A stretch of DNA of 5,191 bases from Candidatus Cloacimonadota bacterium (lineage in GTDB: Bacteria > Cloacimonadota > Cloacimonadia > Cloacimonadales > TCS61). Both the position numbers and the translations under genes were made by a program. The notes beneath the pieces are model-generated. The model saw only the letters and a list, made by a program, of their open reading frames with translations. It did no database searches and was not told the DNA's origin. The stretch spans positions 1 to 5,191 of the forward strand of contig JAUVKM010000176.1 in the NCBI GenBank assembly GCA_030596265.1. The letters are read 5' to 3'. Below are positions 1 to 5,191 of this stretch, one piece after another (within the stretch, counting starts at the first letter, position 1; every line of letters starts with the position of its first letter).

Positions 1-39
1 GCACTTAATGCAGTTCAAATTGCTGAATTGCTAATTTAG
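1..39 (+). CDS. asd: C-terminal tail of aspartate-semialdehyde dehydrogenase (partial)
   Basis: Only the last 12 codons and the TAG stop (37-39) are present. They read ALNAVQIAELLI. This matches the end of aspartate-semialdehyde dehydrogenases as I remember them, where a segment like KGAALNAVQIAE forms the last helix. The enzyme reduces aspartyl-4-phosphate to aspartate semialdehyde with NADPH in the cytoplasm, directly after the aspartokinase step. The next gene, nine bases downstream, is an aspartokinase of the DapG type, and asd-dapG is a known gene order (for example in Bacillus), which strongly supports the call. So little of the protein is visible that identity rests on the tail motif plus the neighbour. 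Confidence 0.75.
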   Translation, partial: ALNAVQIAELLI

Positions 40-51
40 GATGATCTTTTG
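38..51 (+). promoter_or_regulatory. Ribosome binding site and TTG start of dapG
   Basis: AGGA at 38-41 overlaps the asd stop codon and lies 7 bases before the TTG at 49-51. The nearby ATG at 41 runs into a TGA within four codons and cannot be the start. The TTG gives the expected N terminus MKIVIQKFGGTS, which matches DapG-type aspartokinases from their first residue, so the non-ATG start is well supported. Overlap of the site with the upstream stop suggests translational coupling of asd and dapG. Confidence 0.75.
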
Positions 52-1245
52 AAAATTGTAATACAGAAATTTGGTGGCACATCATTACAGAATGCAAAGA
101 TCAGAAATAAGGTTGCTGAACATGTGTCAATCGCAATTAAAGATGGTTTTTCCCCTGTTGTAGTTGTATCTGCTTTAGGTAGAAAAGGAGATTCATATTC
201 TACAGATACACTTTTAGAAATTGCCACTTCCTCTTTTGAAAATATCTCCCCCCGTGAAAAAGATTTGATCATGTCTTGCGGAGAACTTATCTCTGCTGTT
301 GTTATGGTGCAGACATTGAAGCAAAAAAACATCGATGCAGTTGCGCTAAATGGAATGCAAGCCGGTATTATTACTGATGAGAGTTTTAATCAGGCAAATA
401 TTCAAAAAGTTATTCCAGATAATATATTAAATGCAATCAATAATGGTAAGGTTCCTGTTGTAACTGGATTTCAGGGAATAAGCGAAAATGGTGAAATAAC
501 TACATTTGGCAGAGGTGGCAGTGATACAACTGCCAGTATTCTGGCAGCAGCATTAATGGCAGATCATATAGAAATATATTCGGATGTTGAAGGCATATTA
601 ACTGCTGATCCACGCCAAATCCCTGATGCTAGGAATATACCCAAAACCAGCTATATCGAAGCTGTAGAGATGGCTAATAAAGGTGCGAATGTCATCCATC
701 CGCAAGCAGTTAAGATAGCATCTCAATACAAGATTCCAATTAAACTGTTTTCAACATCCAATAATGAAAAATCAACTATTATCCATGAAATGAAAAATGA
801 CAGACCTGTTACCGGAATAACCAATAAAACAAATATAATCTACACTCGAATTTATCCTAAAAAAGATAATATTCATAAAACCGGATTAAACATTTTTAAA
901 AAACTTGCGTTGCAGAATATCAGTGTTGATTTTATTGATATAACTCCTGAACTGATATCATTCATTATTGATGAAGATAAGGAAAATAAATTCATTGGAA
1001 TATTAGAAGAGAATAATTATGAATTTAAAACAGAGAGTGATTTTTCAAAGATCTCTGTAGTTGGCTCTGGAATGACGGGAATGCCGGGAGTGATGGCTAA
1101 GATTGTGAAGGCTTTAAGTTCCAAAGACATTATGATCTACGAATGTACAGACTCATATACGACAATTTCATGTCTTGTTAAAAGTTTAGATGAAATTGAA
1201 GCAATTACTGCGTTACACAAAGAATTTGAACTAGGAAATAAATAA
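49..1245 (+). CDS. dapG: Aspartokinase, DapG type, monofunctional with C-terminal ACT domains
   Basis: This enzyme phosphorylates L-aspartate with ATP to 4-phospho-L-aspartate, the first committed step to diaminopimelate/lysine, threonine and methionine. The 398-residue protein has the usual length. The amino-acid kinase domain covers about residues 1-245. It shows the signature KFGGTS (7-12), SCGE (76-79), GFQG (140-143), FGRGGSDTTA (153-162), the nucleotide-site segment YSDVEGILTADPR (177-189) and KGANVIHPQAV (211-221). Residues 255-398 form two ACT-type regulatory units, including ISVDFIDITP (291-300) and SVVGSGMTGMPGVMAKIV (336-353). These line up well with Bacillus subtilis DapG as I remember it, including KGD after SALGR and the C terminus ALHKEFEL. 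The ACT units imply allosteric feedback; in B. subtilis DapG the effector is diaminopimelate, but which effector acts here cannot be read from sequence. It follows asd by nine bases and overlaps the next start by one base (TAATG). Confidence 0.96.
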   Translation: MKIVIQKFGGTSLQNAKIRNKVAEHVSIAIKDGFSPVVVVSALGRKGDSYSTDTLLEIATSSFENISPREKDLIMSCGELISAVVMVQTLKQKNIDAVALNGMQAGIITDESFNQANIQKVIPDNILNAINNGKVPVVTGFQGISENGEITTFGRGGSDTTASILAAALMADHIEIYSDVEGILTADPRQIPDARNIPKTSYIEAVEMANKGANVIHPQAVKIASQYKIPIKLFSTSNNEKSTIIHEMKNDRPVTGITNKTNIIYTRIYPKKDNIHKTGLNIFKKLALQNISVDFIDITPELISFIIDEDKENKFIGILEENNYEFKTESDFSKISVVGSGMTGMPGVMAKIVKALSSKDIMIYECTDSYTTISCLVKSLDEIEAITALHKEFELGNK

Positions 1246-1895
1246 TGTTAAAAAACATTGTAACAACTTTTCTCGTAGCAACTATTTTTATTAGTTTAAA
1301 TGCAGAGATCAGTAAAACACAAAATAATATGAATCTGATATTTCTACGTGAATTAGATTCCAATTTATTAGAAACAATCAAGATCATGGATGCATATAAT
1401 CAAGCAACGAATAATATCCCGTACGAAGTTTTGGGGACTGAGCATTATCAGAAATTCCTGATGGAAATGACAATGATCTGCATGAACTTAAGAAATGAAA
1501 TTTCCAGTTCGATCAAAATGAATTCTGAACAGCGAGAAATATTTATTAAAGAGTTGATCAGTTCCATAAAACCAGATGTGAAAAGTGTATCTGAATCAAT
1601 TACAAAACAACAGGATCTGCAGGGAAGGCAATTCAGTAAATTGTTCAAAAGGAAGATCAATTCTCATTTAAAAGAGATAAGAAAGGAGATAATTGTTGAA
1701 GAAGAAAAGATAATTAAAAGTAAAACTTTTGATCAATATTATTTTCATCTTCACTCTCAGCAGTTTATCTATCATCTTATCATGGATTTCTTAAAACTTT
1801 CTGAACATTTAAGTAGATCAAACAGAGCATTTTTAATTCGTGTAGCTGCCGAAATTGAATATAGCATAGTAAATTCACAAGGACTTACAGAATGA
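1245..1895 (+). CDS. Hypothetical secreted or periplasmic helical protein
   Basis: I do not recognise this 216-residue protein. Residues 1-20 look like a Sec signal peptide: Lys3, a hydrophobic core (VTTFLVATIFI) and a plausible signal-peptidase I site after LNA (Ala20). A lipobox cysteine is absent. The mature part is highly charged and predicted mostly helical by eye. A Lys/Glu-rich stretch (about 131-160) could be a coiled coil or long amphipathic helix. Only one cysteine (Cys79) and no tryptophan are present. No catalytic motif is visible. The start ATG overlaps the dapG stop by one base and has AGGAA at 1233-1237, seven bases upstream. Its TGA stop overlaps the ATG of the small membrane selenoprotein gene (ATGA), so the two are tightly coupled and might act together in the envelope; that link is inference from position only. 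Confidence 0.8.
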   Translation: MLKNIVTTFLVATIFISLNAEISKTQNNMNLIFLRELDSNLLETIKIMDAYNQATNNIPYEVLGTEHYQKFLMEMTMICMNLRNEISSSIKMNSEQREIFIKELISSIKPDVKSVSESITKQQDLQGRQFSKLFKRKINSHLKEIRKEIIVEEEKIIKSKTFDQYYFHLHSQQFIYHLIMDFLKLSEHLSRSNRAFLIRVAAEIEYSIVNSQGLTE

Positions 1896-2080
1896 TAAAA
1901 ATATTGTTAACTATACTTACGTTCATATCAGGTGCAGCACTCGGCTATTTATATTATCGTGTTATTGGTTGCAGAGGTGGAGGTTGACCAATGTCATCAA
2001 ACGTTTGGTCAAACGTTGTAATCGGTGCAATATTTGGTTATCTACTGCTTTCGCCAGTTATAGAGAAATTATTAAAATAG
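1892..2080 (+). CDS. Small membrane selenoprotein, DUF6132-like, UGA-encoded Sec at residue 32
   Basis: Translation from ATG 1892, preceded by AAGGA at 1879-1883, gives 31 residues up to TGA 1985-1987. The same frame continues open to TAG 2078-2080, for 62 residues in all. The first half ends YLYYRVIGCRGGG and the second begins PMSSNVWSNVVIGAIFGYLLLS. Joined with selenocysteine at position 32 they reproduce the layout of the small family I know as DUF6132: a glycine-rich helix (about 4-24), a G-C-x4-C-P-(I/M)-(T/S)-S-N turn, and a second helix containing YGAxxGYLLS (about 39-56). The TGA falls exactly on the family's second cysteine. A SECIS-like hairpin follows at 2000-2017. Cys27 and Sec32 would form a C-x4-U redox pair at the membrane face between two helices. 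The family function is unknown to me; a thiol/selenol redox or metal/sulfur handling role is inference. The main alternative is two separate short ORFs (1892-1987 and 1991-2080). Confidence 0.85.
1979..1993 (+). promoter_or_regulatory. Shine-Dalgarno-like GGAGG inside the selenoprotein gene with internal ATG
   Basis: The two glycine codons before TGA place a perfect GGAGG at 1979-1983, seven bases upstream of ATG 1991-1993, which is in frame with the second half of the selenoprotein. It could start a separate 29-residue peptide (1991-2080), or simply stall ribosomes near the UGA. The Gly codons also match a glycine in the family motif, so the site may be incidental. Confidence 0.5.
1984..2012 (+). 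repeat. Perfect 8-bp inverted repeat enclosing the UGA, alternative to the SECIS fold
   Basis: TTGACCAA (1984-1991) is the exact reverse complement of TTGGTCAA (2005-2012), with a 13-base loop between. This hairpin would bury the UGA codon and the A of the internal ATG. Its right arm is the loop and flanks of the SECIS-like hairpin, so the two folds exclude each other. A ribosome whose A site reaches the UGA would melt this stem and free the SECIS. The repeat is directly visible; a regulatory role is inference. Confidence 0.5.
2000..2017 (+). promoter_or_regulatory. Bacterial SECIS-like stem-loop
   Basis: AACGTTT (2000-2006) pairs perfectly with AAACGTT (2011-2017) around a four-base loop GGTC (2007-2010). 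The loop starts 19 bases after the UGA. Known bacterial SECIS elements put the apical loop about 16-37 nt after UGA and need a G in the first two loop bases; the loop here is GG and resembles the GGUC of the E. coli fdhF element. C1998-G2018 can extend the stem with A1999 bulged. A weak lower stem (A1987-T2026, C1988-G2025, C1989-G2024, A1991-T2022, T1992-A2021) would give an element of about 40 nt. No T tract follows, so this is not an intrinsic terminator. Confidence 0.8.
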
Positions 2081-2081
2081 T

Positions 2082-2654
2082 ATGAATATTGACGTGAAAC
2101 TTATCTTTCATCCCACACTTGGTAAGGTTCATTTTAAGAAAAGCAAGAAAGCCAATAATTTGAGATTATCAATTGATGGTGCAAAGAAAATTAAGGTTAC
2201 AGTACCTAAAAATAGTTCAATTCATAATGCTGAGAAATTCCTCAATTCAAAAACTGATTGGATAAATAAACAATTAATAAAAATCGATCAGAGAAATAAT
2301 TTCACACTTCAAAATACATTGAATTCCAATTTATATGAAAAAGGGGAAGCAAAAGAAATTATTCGTATTCGGCTTAATGAACTGTCACAAATTCATGGAT
2401 TGAGTTTCAATCGATCTTTTATACGTTCCCAGAAAACGCGGTGGGGAAGTTGTTCTGCCAAGAATAATATTAATTTGAATATTAAACTTATCAATCTTCC
2501 AGCGGAATTAAGAGACTATGTTATCATACATGAATTGGTTCATACAAAAGTAAAAAACCATGGACAACAATTCTGGGCTGAAATGGCAAAATATTATCCA
2601 AATCCAAAAGCGATAGACAAAAAGCTACGGAATTATAACTTGAAGCTAATGTAA
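2082..2654 (+). CDS. YgjP-like (DUF45/SprT-like) zinc metallopeptidase
   Basis: The 190-residue protein has the hallmarks of the YgjP/DUF45 family. A beta-rich N-terminal part (VHFKKSKKANNLRLSI, about 16-31, then KIKVTVP at 36-42) is followed by the conserved RWGSCS (120-125) and the zinc site HELVH (150-154) with a third ligand His160 in KNHGQQFW. Glu151 is the expected catalytic base. Family members are cytoplasmic, and their substrates are poorly known. It is somewhat shorter than the 230-240 residues I recall for E. coli YgjP, with the C terminus ending soon after the helix following the zinc site. The start is fixed by an in-frame TAA at 2073-2075. The ATG lies one base after the selenoprotein TAG and has no convincing Shine-Dalgarno (only GAG at 2063-2065), which points to translation by coupling. 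It ends two bases before the acetyltransferase gene. Confidence 0.92.
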   Translation: MNIDVKLIFHPTLGKVHFKKSKKANNLRLSIDGAKKIKVTVPKNSSIHNAEKFLNSKTDWINKQLIKIDQRNNFTLQNTLNSNLYEKGEAKEIIRIRLNELSQIHGLSFNRSFIRSQKTRWGSCSAKNNINLNIKLINLPAELRDYVIIHELVHTKVKNHGQQFWAEMAKYYPNPKAIDKKLRNYNLKLM

Positions 2655-2656
2655 TT

Positions 2657-3544
2657 ATGATAAGAGATATCAAACTTTCTGACAAAAAAGATGTATTGCG
2701 AATATCATCTCAAATATGGGAAGGTGATGATTATGTGAGTGGTGTTTTTGATGAATGGGTAACAGATGAAGATGGGCTTTTTACCGGTTATTGGGAAGAT
2801 GAAATACTTATCGGCTTTGGAAGAATGCGGTTTCTTACGCCTGCAAATATTTGGCTTGAAGCTCTACGAAAAGATCCTCAGACAGATGTTAAAGGCGTCG
2901 GACAGAAAATTGCTAAATATTATATGGAGCAATTGAAAGGCAAAAGAATAGAGTCAGTAAGATTTTCCACCTATTTTGGAAATATCGCTTCAATAAAACT
3001 TAATGAGAAATTAGGATTTAATATGATCCTGAAGCTTTCATTAAAAGAGTTAGAAATTTCAAACCATCAAATAAAACCAATAAATAAAGCAATATCAACC
3101 TATATTGATTATGACATGTTGGATAAATATATTTTGGATTCTCCCTATCTAATAGGATCGAAAAACTTTATTGGAAGAGGTTGGGTAGTGCATCAATATT
3201 CAAGTAAATTATTAGAAGAATTTCATTCAGAAAAGCAATATGCAATTTATTCTGAAAACGGAGAGATAAAAGGAGCTATCCTTTTCTCTGATGTAGATTA
3301 CAAACATGTGTGCTGGATCAGTTTGATTGAGGTAGAGAATGAAGAAATATATAAAGAATTATTGAATTTTGCAATATCGAGAGCTTTGGAAAAAAACTGT
3401 AAAAAAATTCAATTATTAGTGCCGAATATTTCAGAATTATTGAATTTTGTAGATTCCAATGGATTTAAAAGCTGGGAGCAGAATAACGACTTTTTACTTT
3501 ATGAAATGCCTGAAAATCTAATCGGGCAAATAACGGGAGTATAA
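2657..3544 (+). CDS. GNAT-family N-acetyltransferase with a second degenerate GNAT-like half
   Basis: Residues 1-130 form a GNAT domain that would transfer an acetyl group from acetyl-CoA to an amine. The N terminus IRDIKLSDKKDVLRIS is the usual beta1-alpha1. EDEILIGFGRMRFL (47-60) is the central hairpin. LEALRKDPQTDVKGVGQKI (67-85) holds the pyrophosphate-binding loop (K79-G-V-G82). FSTYFGNIASIKLNEKLGF (103-121) is the typical N-x-x-S...KLGF end motif. Residues 160-288 appear to repeat the fold: strand-turn-strand YAIYSENGEIKGAILF (195-210), CWISLIEV (219-226), a helix, IQLLVP (251-256) and NISELLNFVDSNGF (257-270). The pyrophosphate loop is absent, so this half is probably non-catalytic. 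Substrate unknown. The upstream spacing is two bases with only a weak GAAG as ribosome binding site, so coupling with the peptidase gene is likely. Confidence 0.85.
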   Translation: MIRDIKLSDKKDVLRISSQIWEGDDYVSGVFDEWVTDEDGLFTGYWEDEILIGFGRMRFLTPANIWLEALRKDPQTDVKGVGQKIAKYYMEQLKGKRIESVRFSTYFGNIASIKLNEKLGFNMILKLSLKELEISNHQIKPINKAISTYIDYDMLDKYILDSPYLIGSKNFIGRGWVVHQYSSKLLEEFHSEKQYAIYSENGEIKGAILFSDVDYKHVCWISLIEVENEEIYKELLNFAISRALEKNCKKIQLLVPNISELLNFVDSNGFKSWEQNNDFLLYEMPENLIGQITGV

Positions 3545-3545
3545 A

Positions 3546-4784
3546 ATGATTCCAAAAGATTTGCAGCTTTTCAAATTCTCTGCTTATGGTTTCCTGAAAA
3601 ATCAACGTTTCTTCGATATTTTCATATTTCTGTTTTTCCTCGAGCAGGGGATTTCTTTCTTACAGATCGGCACATTGATCTCCATCAGAGAGATCGCAAT
3701 TTTAATATTTGAAATACCAACCGGATTTGTAGCAGATAGTCTAGGTCGCAGAGGATCAATGGTCTTTGCTTTTCTATCCTATATTTTATCTTTTGTTATT
3801 TTCTTCTTTTTTCCGGGATTTCTATTATATATTGTTGCAATGATCTTCTTCGCACTGGGAGATGCCTTTCGCACAGGCACTCATAAAGCCATGATCCTGC
3901 ATTATCTTAAACTCAATGATATATTACATTTAAAAGTAGAATACTATGGCTACACGCGAAGTTGGTCACAGATGGGATCTGCTTTAGCAGCTCTTATTGC
4001 CGGTGGAATTGTTCTTTATTCCGGTGAATATAAATATATCTTTTTGGGTTCAATAATCCCGTATATTCTTGCCTTGATATTAATGCTGACATATCCAAAA
4101 GAACTAGATGGGACAAGAGAGCATAAAGAAGGGTTGATAAACAATATACGCCACAACTTCGAGATAACATTTACCAGTTTAAAGTTGAGCTTTAAGGAAC
4201 CATTATTACGAAAAGCATTAATTAATTCTGCAATATTTGATGGTTTATTCAAAACAGTGAAAGATTACCTTCAACCCATTCTTCAGATGGTTATTTTATC
4301 AATTCCATTGTTGTTAGGAATAGAGAAGCGAGAATCTATCTTAATTGCGATAGTATATTGTATTCTATACATATTAACTTCTTATGCTTCAAGGAATTCA
4401 GGTAAATTAAAAAATAAATTATCATCTCTATCAGTCGCCGTAAACTGCACATATTTTGCTGGTGTCTCATTTGTATTCTTAGCTGGGCTGTTCTTTATTA
4501 TTAACTTAAAAATCGTAATAATAATTTTATTCATAATGTTATATATATTACAAAATTTGCGTAGACCGATCAATATTGGCTTTATTAGTGAGAATATTTC
4601 GCATGATGTAATGGCATCCGGATTATCGGTTGAATCACAATTAAAAACTATATTTGTAGCTGTAATGTCACCTCTAATGGGCTTCATTGCAGATTCTATA
4701 AATATTGGAACTGCATTCATTATTTTAAGTTCCTTGACACTATTAATTTTACCTTTGATAAAGGTAAGTGGAAAAGAAAATTAA
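3546..4784 (+). CDS. Major facilitator superfamily transporter, efflux-like
   Basis: This 412-residue inner-membrane protein has the length and pattern of a 12-helix MFS permease. Hydrophobic segments are visible near residues 22-34, 40-60, 71-88, 90-106, 145-160, 164-182, 225-235, 244-258, 264-280, 296-319, 322-337 and 366-405 (the last probably two helices). The loop after helix 2 carries motif A, GFVADSLGRRG (60-70). GDAFRTGTHKAMI (105-117) resembles the helix 4 region of drug-efflux-like MFS proteins, where a GxAFxSGTxxA pattern is common. A charged central loop (184-222) separates the two six-helix halves. Substrate cannot be read from sequence; export of a small molecule or drug is a reasonable guess. 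GGGAG at 3535-3539, six bases upstream, is the strongest own ribosome binding site in this half of the operon. The stop overlaps a possible ATG of the next gene (TAATG). Confidence 0.9.
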   Translation: MIPKDLQLFKFSAYGFLKNQRFFDIFIFLFFLEQGISFLQIGTLISIREIAILIFEIPTGFVADSLGRRGSMVFAFLSYILSFVIFFFFPGFLLYIVAMIFFALGDAFRTGTHKAMILHYLKLNDILHLKVEYYGYTRSWSQMGSALAALIAGGIVLYSGEYKYIFLGSIIPYILALILMLTYPKELDGTREHKEGLINNIRHNFEITFTSLKLSFKEPLLRKALINSAIFDGLFKTVKDYLQPILQMVILSIPLLLGIEKRESILIAIVYCILYILTSYASRNSGKLKNKLSSLSVAVNCTYFAGVSFVFLAGLFFIINLKIVIIILFIMLYILQNLRRPINIGFISENISHDVMASGLSVESQLKTIFVAVMSPLMGFIADSINIGTAFIILSSLTLLILPLIKVSGKEN

Positions 4785-4798
4785 TGGGAAAAAGAGTT

Positions 4799-4810
4799 GG
4801 AGATAGTATG
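4799..4810 (+). promoter_or_regulatory. Ribosome binding site choosing the nitroreductase start
   Basis: GGAG at 4799-4802 stands five bases before ATG 4808. Two other in-frame ATGs exist. The one at 4784 overlaps the transporter stop by one base but has only a weak purine run upstream. The one at 4820 has its purines directly adjacent. The 4808 start gives MIREMIVKNRSCRRF, which fits the short N terminus usual before the N-R-S-x-R-x-F motif. Confidence 0.6.
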
Positions 4811-5191
4811 ATCAGAGAGATGATTGTAAAAAATCGAAGTTGTCGAAGATTTCATCAGAATCATAAAATTAAAACTAGCGTTTTAAAGGATTTTATCGAT
4901 CTTGCTCGATTATCACCTTCAGCAGGGAATTTACAGCGTTTACGATTTAAAATCTGCAATACAGAAGTAGAAAATGAAAAGGTTTTCTCCTGTTTGGGCT
5001 GGGCTGGATATATTAAAGATTGGCACGGACCAGAAAATGAAGAACGTCCTTCAGCATATATTATCATATTATCAACAGAGAAAAATCTTGTAAAAGTAGC
5101 TTGTGATGTAGGTATTGCATGTCAATCCATATTGCTCGGTGCAGTAGAATCAGATCTACGTGGTTGTATTTTTGGAAGCGTAAAAAAAGAA
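4808..5191 (+). CDS. Nitroreductase-family FMN oxidoreductase (3' end beyond window)
   Basis: The 128 visible residues remain open to the window edge; family members are usually about 170-220 residues. KNRSCRRF (8-15) is the N-terminal FMN-phosphate motif (N/K-R-R-S-x-R-x-F). LARLSPSAGNLQ (32-43) matches the conserved A-x-x-A-P-S-A-x-N-x-Q segment. CDVGIACQSILLGAVESDLRGC (99-120) matches the D-x-G-I-A-x-Q-x-I-L-L-A-A helix that packs against FMN. The family reduces nitro compounds, flavins, quinones or other electron acceptors with NAD(P)H, usually as a homodimer in the cytoplasm; the actual substrate is unknown. Six cysteines in 128 residues (12, 50, 62, 99, 105, 120) are somewhat many, though no metal-binding spacing is evident. 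It lies directly after the transporter and probably belongs to the same transcript. If the ATG at 4784 is used, the protein gains eight residues. Confidence 0.88.
   Translation, partial: MIREMIVKNRSCRRFHQNHKIKTSVLKDFIDLARLSPSAGNLQRLRFKICNTEVENEKVFSCLGWAGYIKDWHGPENEERPSAYIIILSTEKNLVKVACDVGIACQSILLGAVESDLRGCIFGSVKKE

Noticed and set aside
36..332. Minus-strand open frame opposite dapG, and similar minus-strand frames at 1205-1387, 1448-1660, 4016-4252, 4382-4720 and 4861-5067.
   Set aside because: Each lies opposite a strongly supported plus-strand gene, shows no family motif and has low-complexity shadow-like composition.
780..800. Internal start in dapG that would make a separate ACT-domain subunit, as in B. 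subtilis lysC.
   Set aside because: There are ATG codons near the domain border but no good Shine-Dalgarno before them, and the protein resembles DapG rather than the two-subunit LysC type.
1985..1987. UGA reassigned to Gly or Trp genome-wide (genetic code 25 or 4).
   Set aside because: All the long genes here use TGG for Trp and GGN for Gly with no in-frame TGA, and TGA serves as the true stop at 1893-1895. A single recoded TGA with a SECIS-like hairpin fits selenocysteine better.
2000..2017. Intrinsic terminator or palindromic operator (AACGTTTGGTCAAACGTT).
   Set aside because: No T tract follows, the stem is short and AT-rich, and it lies inside a coding frame with the next gene about 65 bases downstream in the same operon. 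The distance and loop fit a SECIS.
1892..2080. Pseudogene created by a nonsense mutation.
   Set aside because: The frame is intact on both sides of the TGA, the TGA falls on the conserved Cys column and a SECIS-like hairpin follows. Random decay would not give this combination, although a Cys TGC/TGT to TGA change is a one-base event and remains a formal alternative.
1..5191. CRISPR array, insertion sequence, tRNA or rRNA genes, prophage or attachment sites.
   Set aside because: I found no spaced direct repeats, transposase motifs, tRNA-like cloverleaf or rRNA sequence; the window is almost fully occupied by coding frames.

Overview
The window is a compact, AT-rich bacterial operon segment. 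Eight genes all lie on the + strand, head to tail, with gaps or overlaps of only a few bases: 9 nt after gene 1, then -1, -4, +1, +2, +1 and -1 nt. I see no intrinsic terminator or promoter-sized gap between them. Stop codons in use are TAG, TAA and one TGA, and dapG starts with TTG. Tryptophan is TGG throughout, so this is not a UGA-recoded lineage. I cannot assign the organism securely. The low G+C content, the DapG-type aspartokinase and the mixed envelope and enzyme genes would fit a Gram-negative FCB-group or Cloacimonadota-like anaerobe, or possibly a clostridial relative. This is a guess.

Layout: (1) 1-39, the last 12 codons of what looks like aspartate-semialdehyde dehydrogenase (asd). 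(2) 49-1245, dapG-type monofunctional aspartokinase with ACT domains. (3) 1245-1895, an unrecognised secreted or periplasmic helical protein. (4) 1892-2080, a 62-residue two-helix membrane protein of the small family I know as DUF6132, interrupted by one in-frame TGA. (5) 2082-2654, a YgjP/DUF45-type zinc metallopeptidase. (6) 2657-3544, a GNAT acetyltransferase with a second, degenerate GNAT-like half. (7) 3546-4784, an MFS transporter. (8) 4808 to the window end, a nitroreductase-family flavoprotein, cut by the window edge.

The main discovery is gene 4. An ordinary gene caller would report nothing here, or two fragments of about 30 codons. The reading frame continues through TGA (1985-1987) to a TAG at 2080. 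The TGA falls exactly where the family has the second Cys of its G-C-x4-C-P motif. A textbook bacterial SECIS-like hairpin (7 perfect base pairs, apical loop GGTC) sits 19 nt after the TGA. I therefore call it a selenoprotein with Sec at residue 32, paired with Cys27 in a C-x4-U arrangement. Two further layers surround the TGA: a perfect GGAGG seven bases before an internal ATG, and an alternative 8-bp hairpin that sequesters the TGA and competes with the SECIS. The following gene starts one base after the selenoprotein stop and has no clear ribosome binding site of its own.

Functionally, asd and dapG carry out the two committing steps of the aspartate pathway (lysine/diaminopimelate, threonine, methionine). 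The remaining genes do not form an obvious single pathway. They appear to be cotranscribed accessory functions: envelope protein, membrane selenoprotein, protease, acetyltransferase, efflux-like transporter and flavin reductase.
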